A stretch of 15,602 nt of DNA, from NCBI GenBank assembly GCA_003552785.1, contig PUOQ01000024.1, positions 1 to 15,602 on the forward strand. Reading direction: 5' to 3'. Below the pieces are notes generated by a model, which did no database searches, was not told the DNA's origin, and saw only the letters and a list, made by a program, of their open reading frames with translations. The position numbers and the translations under genes are program-made. The DNA comes from Dehalococcoidia bacterium. GTDB lineage: Bacteria; Chloroflexota; Dehalococcoidia; Dehalococcoidales; CSSed11-197. This document shows positions 7,559-15,245 of this stretch, in pieces; the first letter of the stretch is position 1, and the number at the start of each line of letters is the position of its first letter.

Positions 7559-8815
7559 TCAAATAAGGGCAATATCTTTGCGATAATAACAGTCTTTAAA
7601 ATGTATTTTCTTGATATTGTCATACACTTTTTCCCGGGCATCGCCAAGTGTAGCACCAGTGGCTGCTACGGTTAGGACGCGGCCTCCACTGGTAAGGACA
7701 TTTCCCTCGTCATCCATTGAAGTACCTGAATGAAAAACCATAATATCATTATCTACTTCTTCTAATCCACTAATGGGGTATCCGGTTTGGTATTTACCCG
7801 GGTAACCACCAGACGCCATTACTACACCTACGCATGCTTCCAGTGCCCAATCTATTTCGAGTTGCTGCAGTCGATTATTGGAAACTGAAAGCATTATTTC
7901 CAGAAGGTCGCTGTTTAGTCTTGGCAGTATAACCTGCGTTTCAGGGTCACCAAAACGGGCATTGAATTCAAGCACCTTTGGACCATCATCGGTAAGCATC
8001 AAGCCACTGTAAAGCATACCTTTATATGGACGGTGTTCGTCATGCAATTCCTTTATGACAGGCTTTACAATGGTATCATAAATTTGTTGCCCCATCTGGG
8101 GAGTATAGAATTCAGGCGGGCTGTAACTACCCATTCCGCCGGTATTGGGACCGAAGCCGCCATCATATATTCGCTTATAGTCACATGCGGTAGCAATCGA
8201 AGATGCATAATGTGCATCAGCAAATGAGAACGCACTTAACTCCCGGCCAGCAAGCATTTCCTCGACAATTATTGAATTGCCGGCATCACCAAATGCTTTG
8301 TCCTGCATGATGTATTTCAGGGTATTCTTTGCTTCATTTAAATTGGCGCAAATCATAACCCCTTTACCCTGTGACAGACCGTCTGCCTTGATAACAAGGG
8401 GGAATCGCTGCAACTCAACATAACTGCAGGCCTCATTGTAATCTGAAAAAGTCTTTGAAAAAGCAGCCGGTATTTTATGGCGCTGCATGAAGTCTTTGGA
8501 AAAAGCTTTGCTGGATTCTATTTGTGCAGCGGCACGTACCGGGCCGAATATTTGCATGCCGCGTATTACAAAATGGTCGACAATTCCAGCTGCCAGGGGT
8601 GCCTCAGGACCTACAACCGTCAGGTCTGCATTATAATTAATAGCTGCCTGTACCAGACCCTGAATATCAGAGGCTTCAATGGGTAGATTCTCGGCAATAG
8701 ATGCGGTGCCAGCATTTCCGGGCGCAGTGTAAATTTTGTTTACTCTTGGACTTTGAGCAAGCTTCCATGCAATGGCATGTTCTCTGGCGCCGCTACCGAT
8801 AACCAGTATGTTCAT
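7559..8815 (-). CDS. purD: Phosphoribosylamine-glycine ligase (GAR synthetase)
   Basis: ATP-grasp ligase joining phosphoribosylamine and glycine, the second step of purine synthesis. I chose the ATG at 8815, giving 418 residues and the canonical opening MNILVIGSGAREHA. An in-frame TTG at 8833 would add six residues and overlap guaA. Landmarks: GPEAPLAAG at 69-77, KADGLSQGKGV at 143-153, VEEMLAGRELS at 184-194, GGMGSYSPPE at 226-235 and NARFGDPETQ at 285-294 (metal and ATP site). The C-terminus ends with YYRKDIALI, close to the family's usual RxDIG end. The gap to the guaA stop is 4 nt, and the ribosome binding site is weak, which suggests coupling to guaA translation. Confidence 0.96.
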   Translation of the reverse strand: MNILVIGSGAREHAIAWKLAQSPRVNKIYTAPGNAGTASIAENLPIEASDIQGLVQAAINYNADLTVVGPEAPLAAGIVDHFVIRGMQIFGPVRAAAQIESSKAFSKDFMQRHKIPAAFSKTFSDYNEACSYVELQRFPLVIKADGLSQGKGVMICANLNEAKNTLKYIMQDKAFGDAGNSIIVEEMLAGRELSAFSFADAHYASSIATACDYKRIYDGGFGPNTGGMGSYSPPEFYTPQMGQQIYDTIVKPVIKELHDEHRPYKGMLYSGLMLTDDGPKVLEFNARFGDPETQVILPRLNSDLLEIMLSVSNNRLQQLEIDWALEACVGVVMASGGYPGKYQTGYPISGLEEVDNDIMVFHSGTSMDDEGNVLTSGGRVLTVAATGATLGDAREKVYDNIKKIHFKDCYYRKDIALI

Positions 8816-8819
8816 TGGG

Positions 8820-10502
8820 TTATTCCCACTCAATAGTACCCGGCGGTTTAGAAGTTATATCATAAACTACCCGGTTTACACCGTCTACTTCGTTGACGAT
8901 GCGGTTGGAAATGGCGGCAAGCAGATCATATGGGAGCCTTGACCAGTCCGCAGTCATTGCGTCGATGCTGGTGACTGCTCTTAGTGCAACCAGGTATCCA
9001 TAGGTGCGATAATCACCCATTACCCCTACGCTCCTGACATCGGTAAGTATGGCAAAACTTTGCCAGATTTCATTGTAAAGCTTGGCTTTTTTAATCTCAT
9101 TCATGACAATCCAGTCAGCACTTCTTAGTATTTCGAGCTTCTCTTTTGTGACTTCGCCTATAATACGTATTGCCAGCCCCGGACCCGGGAATGGCTGGCG
9201 CCAGATCATTTCTTCCGGCAGGCCAAGTTCAAGCCCTACCTTGCGGACTTCATCTTTGAACAGGAAGCGCAGTGGTTCAAGCAGTTTGAAGGTCATATTT
9301 GTAGGCAGGCCTCCAACATTATGATGGGTCTTTATTTTTACCGAGGCTTTACTGCCCGAAGAGTCGCTTTCAATTACGTCAGGGTATAGTGTTCCTTGAG
9401 CCAGGAAATCAACCTTCCCCTGTTTTTTTGCCTCTTCTTCAAATATATTTATAAATTCCCTTCCGATTGTTTTACGTTTTTGCTCGGGATCGGTTACACC
9501 TTTAAGGCTTTCAAGAAACCTGTGTGAAGAATCAAGATAATTGATGCGCATTCCCATGTTTTGTTGAAAAACTTTGAGGGTGCGTTCGGCTTCCTGGCGT
9601 CTGAGCAATCCATTGTTCACAAAAATACATGAAAGCTGGTCGCCAATGGCACGATGAATGAGCGTGGTCACAACTGAGGAATCAACTCCGCCACTGATAG
9701 CGCTGATGACCTTGCCATCGGCCACCTCTTTCTGGATGTTGGATATCGATTGATTAATAAAATTTACAGTAGTCCAGTTGCCATGGCAACCGCATATATT
9801 GTAAAGGAAATTTTTAAGGATGGTCTTGCCGTAGGGCGTATGCGCTACTTCAGGATGAAACTGTAAACCGAAAATCATGTCATTATTTCCCATAACTGCC
9901 ATAGGAGAGTTTTCAGTATAGGCAAGTGCAGAAAAACCTGGTGGCAATTCAACAACCCTGTCGCCGTGGCTCATCCAGACAGGGGAAGATTCAGGCATAT
10001 CATTAAAGAGGGGGGAATGCAGGTTACTGATATTTAAGATAGAGTGTCCATACTCCTTGATTTGGCCGGGTTCAACCTGGCCGCCAAGCTGGTAGGTTAG
10101 TGCTTGCTGGCCATAACAAATGCCCAGCACCGGCAATTTTGTTGAAAAAACATACGATGGAGCGAGAGGGGCACCTTCAGTGTAAACACTTCCGGGTCCT
10201 CCAGATAGAATAAAACCCCTGGGATTAAGGTGAGAGATTTTCTCCCAGGGGGTATCGTGGCTTACAAGCTCGCAGTATACATTTAATTCGCGAACGCGGC
10301 GTGCAATCAGCAGGCTGTACTGAGAGCCAAAGTCAACAATAATAACAGTTTCTTGTTTATCTGGTGTTACGGATGGAGTAGATAAAGGCTGATGGCCGGA
10401 AATTTCTTTAGCAATCTCAAGATAGGTTGATACTTCTATATCACCGCTGGTTGATACGCGGTATGTATCATCATTCGATGGTTTTCGGGATTCTTGACTC
10501 AT
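8820..10502 (-). CDS. guaA: GMP synthase (glutamine-hydrolysing) with an N-terminal extension
   Basis: Converts XMP to GMP using glutamine and ATP. Domain order: class I glutamine amidotransferase (about 52-235) with VDFGSQYS at 56-63, nucleophile Cys129 in GICYGQQ, and His216/Glu218 in FHPE; then the ATP pyrophosphatase domain with the PP-loop SGGVDSS at 270-276; then the C-terminal dimerisation and XMP-binding part, ending in SKPPGTIEWE. The chain has 560 residues, against roughly 510-525 usually. The excess is a polar segment of about 51 residues ahead of the amidotransferase domain. No ATG, GTG or TTG codon lies in frame between the ATG at 10502 and that domain, so the extension appears real. 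AAGGT sits about 9 nt before the ATG. First gene of the purine operon. Confidence 0.96.
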   Translation of the reverse strand: MSQESRKPSNDDTYRVSTSGDIEVSTYLEIAKEISGHQPLSTPSVTPDKQETVIIVDFGSQYSLLIARRVRELNVYCELVSHDTPWEKISHLNPRGFILSGGPGSVYTEGAPLAPSYVFSTKLPVLGICYGQQALTYQLGGQVEPGQIKEYGHSILNISNLHSPLFNDMPESSPVWMSHGDRVVELPPGFSALAYTENSPMAVMGNNDMIFGLQFHPEVAHTPYGKTILKNFLYNICGCHGNWTTVNFINQSISNIQKEVADGKVISAISGGVDSSVVTTLIHRAIGDQLSCIFVNNGLLRRQEAERTLKVFQQNMGMRINYLDSSHRFLESLKGVTDPEQKRKTIGREFINIFEEEAKKQGKVDFLAQGTLYPDVIESDSSGSKASVKIKTHHNVGGLPTNMTFKLLEPLRFLFKDEVRKVGLELGLPEEMIWRQPFPGPGLAIRIIGEVTKEKLEILRSADWIVMNEIKKAKLYNEIWQSFAILTDVRSVGVMGDYRTYGYLVALRAVTSIDAMTADWSRLPYDLLAAISNRIVNEVDGVNRVVYDITSKPPGTIEWE

Positions 10503-10527
10503 AAGCTGTAACCTTTTAGTGAAAGAT

Positions 10528-10540
10528 TATCATTATGATA
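10528..10540. promoter_or_regulatory. Perfect 6-1-6 palindrome between divergent promoters, candidate operator
   Basis: TATCAT-T-ATGATA is a perfect inverted repeat with a one-base centre at 10534. It overlaps the inner edges of the -10-like boxes of both divergent promoters, so a bound dimer could control the purine operon and tsaC-rpiB together. No known regulator is recognised. The AT-rich sequence makes chance possible. Confidence 0.35.
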
Positions 10541-10544
10541 TACT
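10539..10544 (+). promoter_or_regulatory. Candidate -10 element for tsaC-rpiB
   Basis: TATACT (five of six consensus bases) lies 35 nt before the preferred tsaC start. No good -35 hexamer is visible at the right distance (TTAGTG at 10516-10521 is poor), so activity may need an activator or be weak. Confidence 0.3.
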
Positions 10545-10578
10545 AGCGTCAAGTTAAACAACAGTGACAGGTTTTTGG

Positions 10579-11220
10579 ATGGAGCAAATGTTGTGTAAGC
10601 CAGTCGAGGAGCAGATATTAGAGGCTGTCAAAGTCCTTGTCTCCGGTGGAGTTATTGTCTATCCAACCGATACTGTTTATGGGATCGGTGCTTTTTATGA
10701 TGATGAAAGCGCTGTAAATCGCATTTATTCCATAAAGGAAAGGCAAAACATTAAGGCTTTGCCGCTTATTATAGGTAGTACAGCCCAATTAGACACGCTT
10801 GTAGATTGTATTCCAGAGGTGGCAAAAAAGTTGATCAATGCTTTTTGGCCAGGAGCTTTGACGCTGGTATTTAAACGATCCATCAGCGTGGCTGATTTTA
10901 TAACGGGAGGTAAAAATACAGTGGCAATAAGAGTTCCTGACCATTACACTCCCAAAAGGATTTCTCTCCTGTCCGGCAAGGCCATATGCGCGACCAGCGC
11001 CAATATTGCAGGCAGGGAGAGCGCAAAAACAGCCCGGCAAGCTTTTTCTGAATTAGGTCAAAGGGTTGACTATATTATAGATGGGGGAAAAGCTCGGGGA
11101 GGAGTCGAATCCACCGTGGTGGATGTTTCTGGTGGCAATGCAAATATTTTGCGGGAAGGAGCTATTTCGCAAAAAAGCATAGAAAAGCACGTAATCCTTG
11201 AAAAGAAAGGAGCGAATTAA
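10579..11220 (+). CDS. tsaC: L-threonylcarbamoyladenylate synthase (YrdC/Sua5 family, short form)
   Basis: Makes threonylcarbamoyl-AMP from threonine, bicarbonate and ATP for the t6A37 modification of tRNAs reading ANN codons. The 213 residues cover only the YrdC domain, without the C-terminal Sua5 domain. Seen: YPTDTVYGIGA at 28-38, SIKERQNIKALPLII at 51-65 (the Lys/Arg-rich nucleotide-binding stretch), FWPGALTLV at 89-97, VAIRVP at 115-120, ATSANIAG at 138-145 and ESTVVDVS at 177-184. The start is uncertain: GTG 10564, ATG 10579 and ATG 10588 share the frame. I chose 10579 because an ACAGGT stretch lies 6 nt before it. The stop touches the rpiB start. A YrdC-family gene near an rpiB-type gene also occurs in Bacillus subtilis (ywlC, ywlF). 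Confidence 0.92.
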   Translation: MEQMLCKPVEEQILEAVKVLVSGGVIVYPTDTVYGIGAFYDDESAVNRIYSIKERQNIKALPLIIGSTAQLDTLVDCIPEVAKKLINAFWPGALTLVFKRSISVADFITGGKNTVAIRVPDHYTPKRISLLSGKAICATSANIAGRESAKTARQAFSELGQRVDYIIDGGKARGGVESTVVDVSGGNANILREGAISQKSIEKHVILEKKGAN

Positions 11221-11658
11221 GTGAATATTGCTATAGGCAGTGACCACAGGGGATATGTTGTAAAATCAGAGGTTATAAAAATTCTTGAAAGTAAAGGCTA
11301 CGAGTATAAAGATTTTGGTGTTTGGAGCGAAGAATCTATCGATTATCCGGAAGTTGCGGGCACTGTAGGCAGGACGGTATCTGGTGGCGAGTACGACAGA
11401 GGCATTCTTATTTGCGGAACGGGTATTGGTGTATGTATAGCTGCCAACAAGGTTAAAGGAATACGAGCTGCTGCATGTTACAGTGTTTTTTGTGCCAGGC
11501 GTGCCAGGCAGCATAATGACGCCAACATACTCTGCCTGGGGGGAGATGTAGCCACCGAGCCATTAGATGAAATTGTCGATGTTTTTCTGGTTACTCCATT
11601 TGAAGGTGGCCGGCACCAGCGCAGGGTTGAAAAGATTTCCCTGATAGAAAATGGTTAG
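11221..11658 (+). CDS. rpiB: Ribose 5-phosphate isomerase B
   Basis: Interconverts ribulose 5-phosphate and ribose 5-phosphate, feeding PRPP used by both the histidine and purine genes nearby. The 145 residues and motifs match RpiB of the RpiB/LacAB family: GSDHRGY at 6-12, GILICGTGIGVCIAANK at 61-77 with the presumed active-site Cys65, ARQHND at 95-100, and GGRHQRRV at 129-136 for phosphate binding. The start is GTG at 11221, directly after the tsaC TAA, with AAAGGAG about 10 nt upstream. LacA/LacB-type galactose isomerase subunits are the main alternative in the family, but no sugar operon surrounds it. Confidence 0.93.
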   Translation: MNIAIGSDHRGYVVKSEVIKILESKGYEYKDFGVWSEESIDYPEVAGTVGRTVSGGEYDRGILICGTGIGVCIAANKVKGIRAAACYSVFCARRARQHNDANILCLGGDVATEPLDEIVDVFLVTPFEGGRHQRRVEKISLIENG

Positions 11659-11683
11659 GACCTCAATGCTCTATTATGGCAGG

Positions 11684-11716
11684 TTGACATTATACGATTG
11701 TTTTGGTGCATTTTAG
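11684..11716 (+). promoter_or_regulatory. Promoter-like unit 1 upstream of ilvD
   Basis: TTGACATT (11684-11691) is followed by GTGCATTTTAG (11706-11716). The first six bases are a perfect -35 hexamer; CATTTT at 11709-11714 is a poor -10 at 19 nt. The same two blocks recur 43-45 nt downstream with one base inserted in the second block, so this looks like a diverged tandem copy. Confidence 0.35.
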
Positions 11717-11728
11717 AGTGTGCTATTC

Positions 11729-11760
11729 TTGACATTGGCGCAGACATCGTGCTATTTTAG
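11729..11760 (+). promoter_or_regulatory. Promoter-like unit 2 upstream of ilvD (likely main promoter)
   Basis: Perfect -35 TTGACA (11729-11734), an 18-nt spacer and -10 TATTTT (11753-11758) preceded by TGC, an extended -10 arrangement. Transcription would begin near 11765, giving a leader of about 80 nt that contains the terminator at 11795-11819 before ilvD. Confidence 0.55.
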
Positions 11761-11794
11761 GGCACACATACGGCAGGGGGATTTGTCTTATCGG

Positions 11795-11819
11795 CCGTCC
11801 TTCCAAAGGGCGGGTTTTT
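11795..11819 (+). terminator. Intrinsic terminator in the ilvD leader, probable attenuator
   Basis: CCGTCCTT, loop CCA, and AAGGGCGG form an 8-bp stem with one G-T wobble, followed by GTTTTTA. It could end rpiB transcripts. However, the promoter-like units lie upstream of it and too little space remains between it and ilvD (start 11846) for another promoter, so ilvD transcripts must cross it. ACGGC at 11770-11774 can pair with GCCGT at 11794-11798, a short competing stem that would break the terminator's left arm. Confidence 0.7.
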
Positions 11820-11845
11820 AATTTGCCATTCCGGAGTTGGTATAT

Positions 11846-13510
11846 ATGCTTAGCGACGTCATAAAAAAAGGTGTTGGAAGAGCCCCTCATCGTTCGTTGT
11901 TGCACGCGCTTGGTGTGAGCAATGGCGATATGGAAAAACCTTTTATAGGTATTGTAAACAGTTTTGCGGAGATAGTGCCGGGGCATAAACATTTAAACCG
12001 GCTGGCAGCTTCGGTTAAAGACGGTGTTAAAAAAGCAGGGGGAGTTCCTTTTGAGTTTAACACCATAGCTGTATGCGATGGTATTGCCATGAATCATCCG
12101 GGAATGAAATACAGCCTGCCTTCTCGGGAGCTAATATGCGATTCTGTAGAGATAATGGCAAGGGCACACGCATTTGACGGACTGGTTTTTATACCCAACT
12201 GCGACAAGGTAATACCTGGAATGCTTATGGCCGCAGTAAGGTTGGATATACCCTGTATTTTTATAAGCGGCGGACCAATGCTTGCTGGTAAATTGAACAG
12301 AGGCAAAGAAAAGATTTCGGTTGATTTAAGTAATGTATTTGAAGCAGTAGGCAAGGTAAACCGGGGCGAAATGAGCGCCGAGGACCTTGCATTGCTGGAG
12401 AAGGAAGCCTGTCCAGGGTGTGGAAGTTGTGCCGGCATGTTTACCGCCAACACCATGAATTGCATTACCGAGGCACTCGGTCTGGCCATGCCTGGGAATG
12501 GCACCATTCCTGCTGTTGACGCTCGCAGGGGTGAATTGGGTTTGCAGGCTGGCAGGCGGGTCATGAGTGTGGTCAAAGAGGATTTACGACCTCGAAGCAT
12601 TATAAATAAACAGGCAATAAATAACGCATTTATGGTTGACATGGCTTTAGGTGGTTCCACTAACTCAGTCCTTCATTTGCTGGCTCTGGCCAGGGAAGCC
12701 GGAGTTGATTATCCACTTGAGAACATAAATGAAATAAGCGAGGTAACTCCCTGTCTCTGCAAACTCAGGCCTGCAGGAGATTATCATATTGAGGACCTGG
12801 ATCGGGCTGGCGGCATACCCGCGGTAATGAAAAATTTAAAGGATCTGCTTTTTACCGATCAACTGTCTGTAAACGGGCAAAACATTGGAGAAATTATTCA
12901 GCACGCAGAAGTTCTGGATAGCGAGGTGATTCGTACACCTGAAAATGCTCATGCATCCAAAGGTGGGCTTGCAATTCTTTTTGGCAATATTGCACCTGAG
13001 GGGGCGGTTGTAAAAAGGTCAGCAGTAGCACCTGAGATGATGAGACATCGGGGGCCTGCAAGAGTTTTTGATAGCGAGGAGCAGGCAACACAAGCGATTA
13101 TAGACGATAACATCAAGTCTGGAGAGGTTCTTATTATTCGGTTTGAAGGTCCGAAAGGGGGGCCAGGGATGCGTGAAATGCTGACTCCCACGTCACTATT
13201 AAGTGGAACGGGAAGAGATAAGGACGTTGCTCTTATCACTGACGGCCGTTTTTCGGGTGCTACCCGCGGTGCTGCAATCGGCCATGTATCGCCCGAGGCT
13301 GCTGGAAATGGCCCCATCAGAGCAGTTAGAGACGGCGATTTCATAACTATTGATATTTCACGGTACTCTATAAATGCAGAACTTGAAGATGAAGAAATTC
13401 AGAACCGGCTCAAAGGTTTGGCGGAATATATTCCGGACACCAGCGGGTTTTTAAGGCGGTATGCCAGGAATGTTACTTCTGCCAGCACCGGGGCCGTTTA
13501 TAAAGAATAG
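11846..13510 (+). CDS. ilvD: Dihydroxy-acid dehydratase
   Basis: Iron-sulfur dehydratase that makes the 2-oxo acid precursors of valine, leucine and isoleucine. I chose ATG 11846 (554 residues) with CGGAG 9 nt upstream; a TTG at 11837 would add three residues. Seen: VCDGI at 76-80, PNCDKVIPGM at 117-126 with Cys119, the Cys-rich CPGCGSCAGMFTANTMNC at 189-206, and near the C-terminus LITDGRFSGATRG and GHVSPEAA. The Cys motif resembles the Escherichia coli-type CPTCGSCSGMFTANSMN pattern more than the CGACGGMYTANTM pattern of [2Fe-2S] enzymes, but I do not assign the cluster. The related Edd (6-phosphogluconate dehydratase) is unlikely next to ilvBN. A terminator-like hairpin precedes it. Confidence 0.96.
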   Translation: MLSDVIKKGVGRAPHRSLLHALGVSNGDMEKPFIGIVNSFAEIVPGHKHLNRLAASVKDGVKKAGGVPFEFNTIAVCDGIAMNHPGMKYSLPSRELICDSVEIMARAHAFDGLVFIPNCDKVIPGMLMAAVRLDIPCIFISGGPMLAGKLNRGKEKISVDLSNVFEAVGKVNRGEMSAEDLALLEKEACPGCGSCAGMFTANTMNCITEALGLAMPGNGTIPAVDARRGELGLQAGRRVMSVVKEDLRPRSIINKQAINNAFMVDMALGGSTNSVLHLLALAREAGVDYPLENINEISEVTPCLCKLRPAGDYHIEDLDRAGGIPAVMKNLKDLLFTDQLSVNGQNIGEIIQHAEVLDSEVIRTPENAHASKGGLAILFGNIAPEGAVVKRSAVAPEMMRHRGPARVFDSEEQATQAIIDDNIKSGEVLIIRFEGPKGGPGMREMLTPTSLLSGTGRDKDVALITDGRFSGATRGAAIGHVSPEAAGNGPIRAVRDGDFITIDISRYSINAELEDEEIQNRLKGLAEYIPDTSGFLRRYARNVTSASTGAVYKE

Positions 13511-13535
13511 ACATATAGATTAGAAGGTAAACCTC

Positions 13536-15245
13536 ATGAAAATGACTGGATCTCAAATCTTGTGCGAAAGCCTGATTAAAGAAGGGGTCGATGTAGTATT
13601 CGGGATCCTGGGAGGCTCGATACTGCCTCTTTATGATACATTGACTCAATACCCTCAAATAAAACACATCCTGGTCAGGCATGAGCAGGCAGCGGCCCAT
13701 GCTGCTGCCGGGTATGCACGTGTTACCGGGAAGCCAGGTGTTTGCTTTGCTACATCTGGCCCAGGTGCTACCAATCTGGTAACCGGGATAGCGGATGCTT
13801 ATCTGGACTCAACACCCGTTATCGCTGTTACAGGTCAGGTTCCCAGGCCATTTATTGGTAAAGATGCTTTCCAGGAAATTGATATTACAGGTATAACCTT
13901 GCCAATAACCAAGCATAATTACATGGTTAACGATCCAAAATATGTAGCCCAGACTGTCAAGGAAGCTTTCTATATTGCTCGTACCGGGAGGCCTGGACCG
14001 GTGCTCATAGATATACCAAAGGATGTTCAGGTTGAGACAGCCGAGTTTGATTATTCAGTGAAGCTGGTATTGCCAGGTTATAAACCAACCATTCAAGGGC
14101 ATCCGTCGCAGTTGAAAAAGGCAGCCAGGTTAATTGGAGAAGCTTCAAAGCCGGTAATTATAGCCGGTCATGGGGTAATAATATCTGATGCTTATGATGA
14201 ACTCAAAGATCTTGCCGAAAAAACGCAAACGCCGGTCATAACTACGTTACTCGGTATAAGCAGTTTTCCGGGTTCACATATTTTGTCTTATGGGTGGCTG
14301 GGAATGCATGGCCTGGCTCATTCTAATCTTGCCGTCGACGCCTGTGATTTGATCATCGCTATAGGTATGCGTTTTGACGATCGTGCAACATCGCGGGTAA
14401 ACGGATTTGCTCCCAATGCCAGGGTTATCCATATTGATATTGATCCGGCTGAAATAGGCAAAAATGTAAAAGTTGATGTACCCATCGTTGGTGATGTTAA
14501 AAATGTTTTAAAGGAATTGAATAAGTATATTGAGGTCAAACAAAATTCTGATTGGTTAAAGCAATTGGAAGAAATCAAGGCCAAACATCCAGCGCTGGTA
14601 ATATCAGAAAGTGAAAAAATTCTTCCCCAATATGTCATACGAAAGATTTATGAAGCGACCGGTGGTGATGCAACCGTGGTTACCGGTGTTGGCCAGCATC
14701 AAATGTGGGCAGCCCAGTATTATACTTTTGACCGCCCCAATACTCTGATAACCTCCGGTGGATTGGGCACAATGGGTTTTGAGTTACCAGCAGCGATGGG
14801 CGCGGCTGTAGGCCGGCCGGATGATGCTGTCTGGTGCATAGCCGGTGACGGTGGTTTTCAGATGACGATGCAAGAGCTGGCAACAATCGTCCAGGAGAAG
14901 CTTCCTGTAAAAATTGCCATCATGAACAACGGCTATCTCGGAATGGTAAGACAGTGGCAGGAACTGTTTTATGGCAAGCGTTACATGGCAACGCCTCTGG
15001 GTTGTCCGGATTTTGTAAAAATTGCAGAAGCTTATTCTATTCCGGCAATAAACGTGACACGAAGAGAAGATGTAGAACCATCGATCCAGCGGGCGTTGGA
15101 GCACCCGGGGTGTTTTCTGTTAAATTTTGTTGTTGATCCGGAAGAAAATGTTTATCCGATGGTGCCTCCCGGTGCCAGCCTTGCTGAAGTAATGGAGGCT
15201 CCCAGGAAAGAGGTGATGTCATGGCCACGCAAAAACACACCATAG
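13536..15245 (+). CDS. ilvB: Acetolactate synthase large (catalytic) subunit
   Basis: Thiamine diphosphate and FAD enzyme that condenses two pyruvates, or pyruvate and 2-oxobutyrate, as the first common step to branched-chain amino acids. The 569 residues match. Domain order: N-terminal pyrimidine-binding domain with FGILGGSILPLYD at 22-34 and the cofactor-activating Glu50 in VRHEQAAAHAA; central FAD-associated domain; C-terminal pyrophosphate-binding domain with GDGGFQMTMQEL at 437-448 and NN at 464-465, the GDG-NN thiamine motif. The loop after it, GYLGMVRQWQELFY, is typical of acetolactate synthase rather than pyruvate oxidase or glyoxylate carboligase. It starts 25 nt after ilvD with AGAAGGT upstream; its last 25 nt overlap ilvN. 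Confidence 0.96.
   Translation: MKMTGSQILCESLIKEGVDVVFGILGGSILPLYDTLTQYPQIKHILVRHEQAAAHAAAGYARVTGKPGVCFATSGPGATNLVTGIADAYLDSTPVIAVTGQVPRPFIGKDAFQEIDITGITLPITKHNYMVNDPKYVAQTVKEAFYIARTGRPGPVLIDIPKDVQVETAEFDYSVKLVLPGYKPTIQGHPSQLKKAARLIGEASKPVIIAGHGVIISDAYDELKDLAEKTQTPVITTLLGISSFPGSHILSYGWLGMHGLAHSNLAVDACDLIIAIGMRFDDRATSRVNGFAPNARVIHIDIDPAEIGKNVKVDVPIVGDVKNVLKELNKYIEVKQNSDWLKQLEEIKAKHPALVISESEKILPQYVIRKIYEATGGDATVVTGVGQHQMWAAQYYTFDRPNTLITSGGLGTMGFELPAAMGAAVGRPDDAVWCIAGDGGFQMTMQELATIVQEKLPVKIAIMNNGYLGMVRQWQELFYGKRYMATPLGCPDFVKIAEAYSIPAINVTRREDVEPSIQRALEHPGCFLLNFVVDPEENVYPMVPPGASLAEVMEAPRKEVMSWPRKNTP

Larger units (their letters stand above)
10526..10552 (-). promoter_or_regulatory. Candidate promoter of the guaA-purD-purE-purB-purC operon
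   Basis: On the minus strand TTGACG (plus coordinates 10547-10552) is followed after 15 nt by GATAAT (10526-10531), each one base from the sigma70-type consensus. The spacing is short of the usual 16-18. The predicted start would give a leader of about 15-20 nt before the guaA ATG. No other intergenic gap in the operon exceeds 38 nt, so this is the natural promoter site. Confidence 0.45.

Noticed and set aside
10503..10563. Purine riboswitch upstream of guaA
   Set aside because: The gap is 61 nt and includes the promoter, leaving a leader of about 15-20 nt, too short for any purine aptamer.
11720..11821. GTG-started 33-codon open frame that begins Leu-Phe-Leu-Thr-Leu and stops on the T-run of the ilvD leader hairpin
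   Set aside because: Tempting as a leader peptide, but it lies mostly upstream of the likely transcription start, has no good ribosome binding site, and has no cluster of Leu/Ile/Val codons at the regulatory position.
11765..11845. T-box riboswitch before ilvD
   Set aside because: The conserved T-box core (AGGGTGGNACCGCG) is absent, and the leader is too short for the specifier stem.
12094..12660. 188-codon open frame on the minus strand within ilvD
   Set aside because: It is fully antisense to a conserved catalytic region of ilvD and its translation resembles no family I know; it is a frame shadow. The same applies to other opposite-strand frames in hisG, guaA and ilvB.
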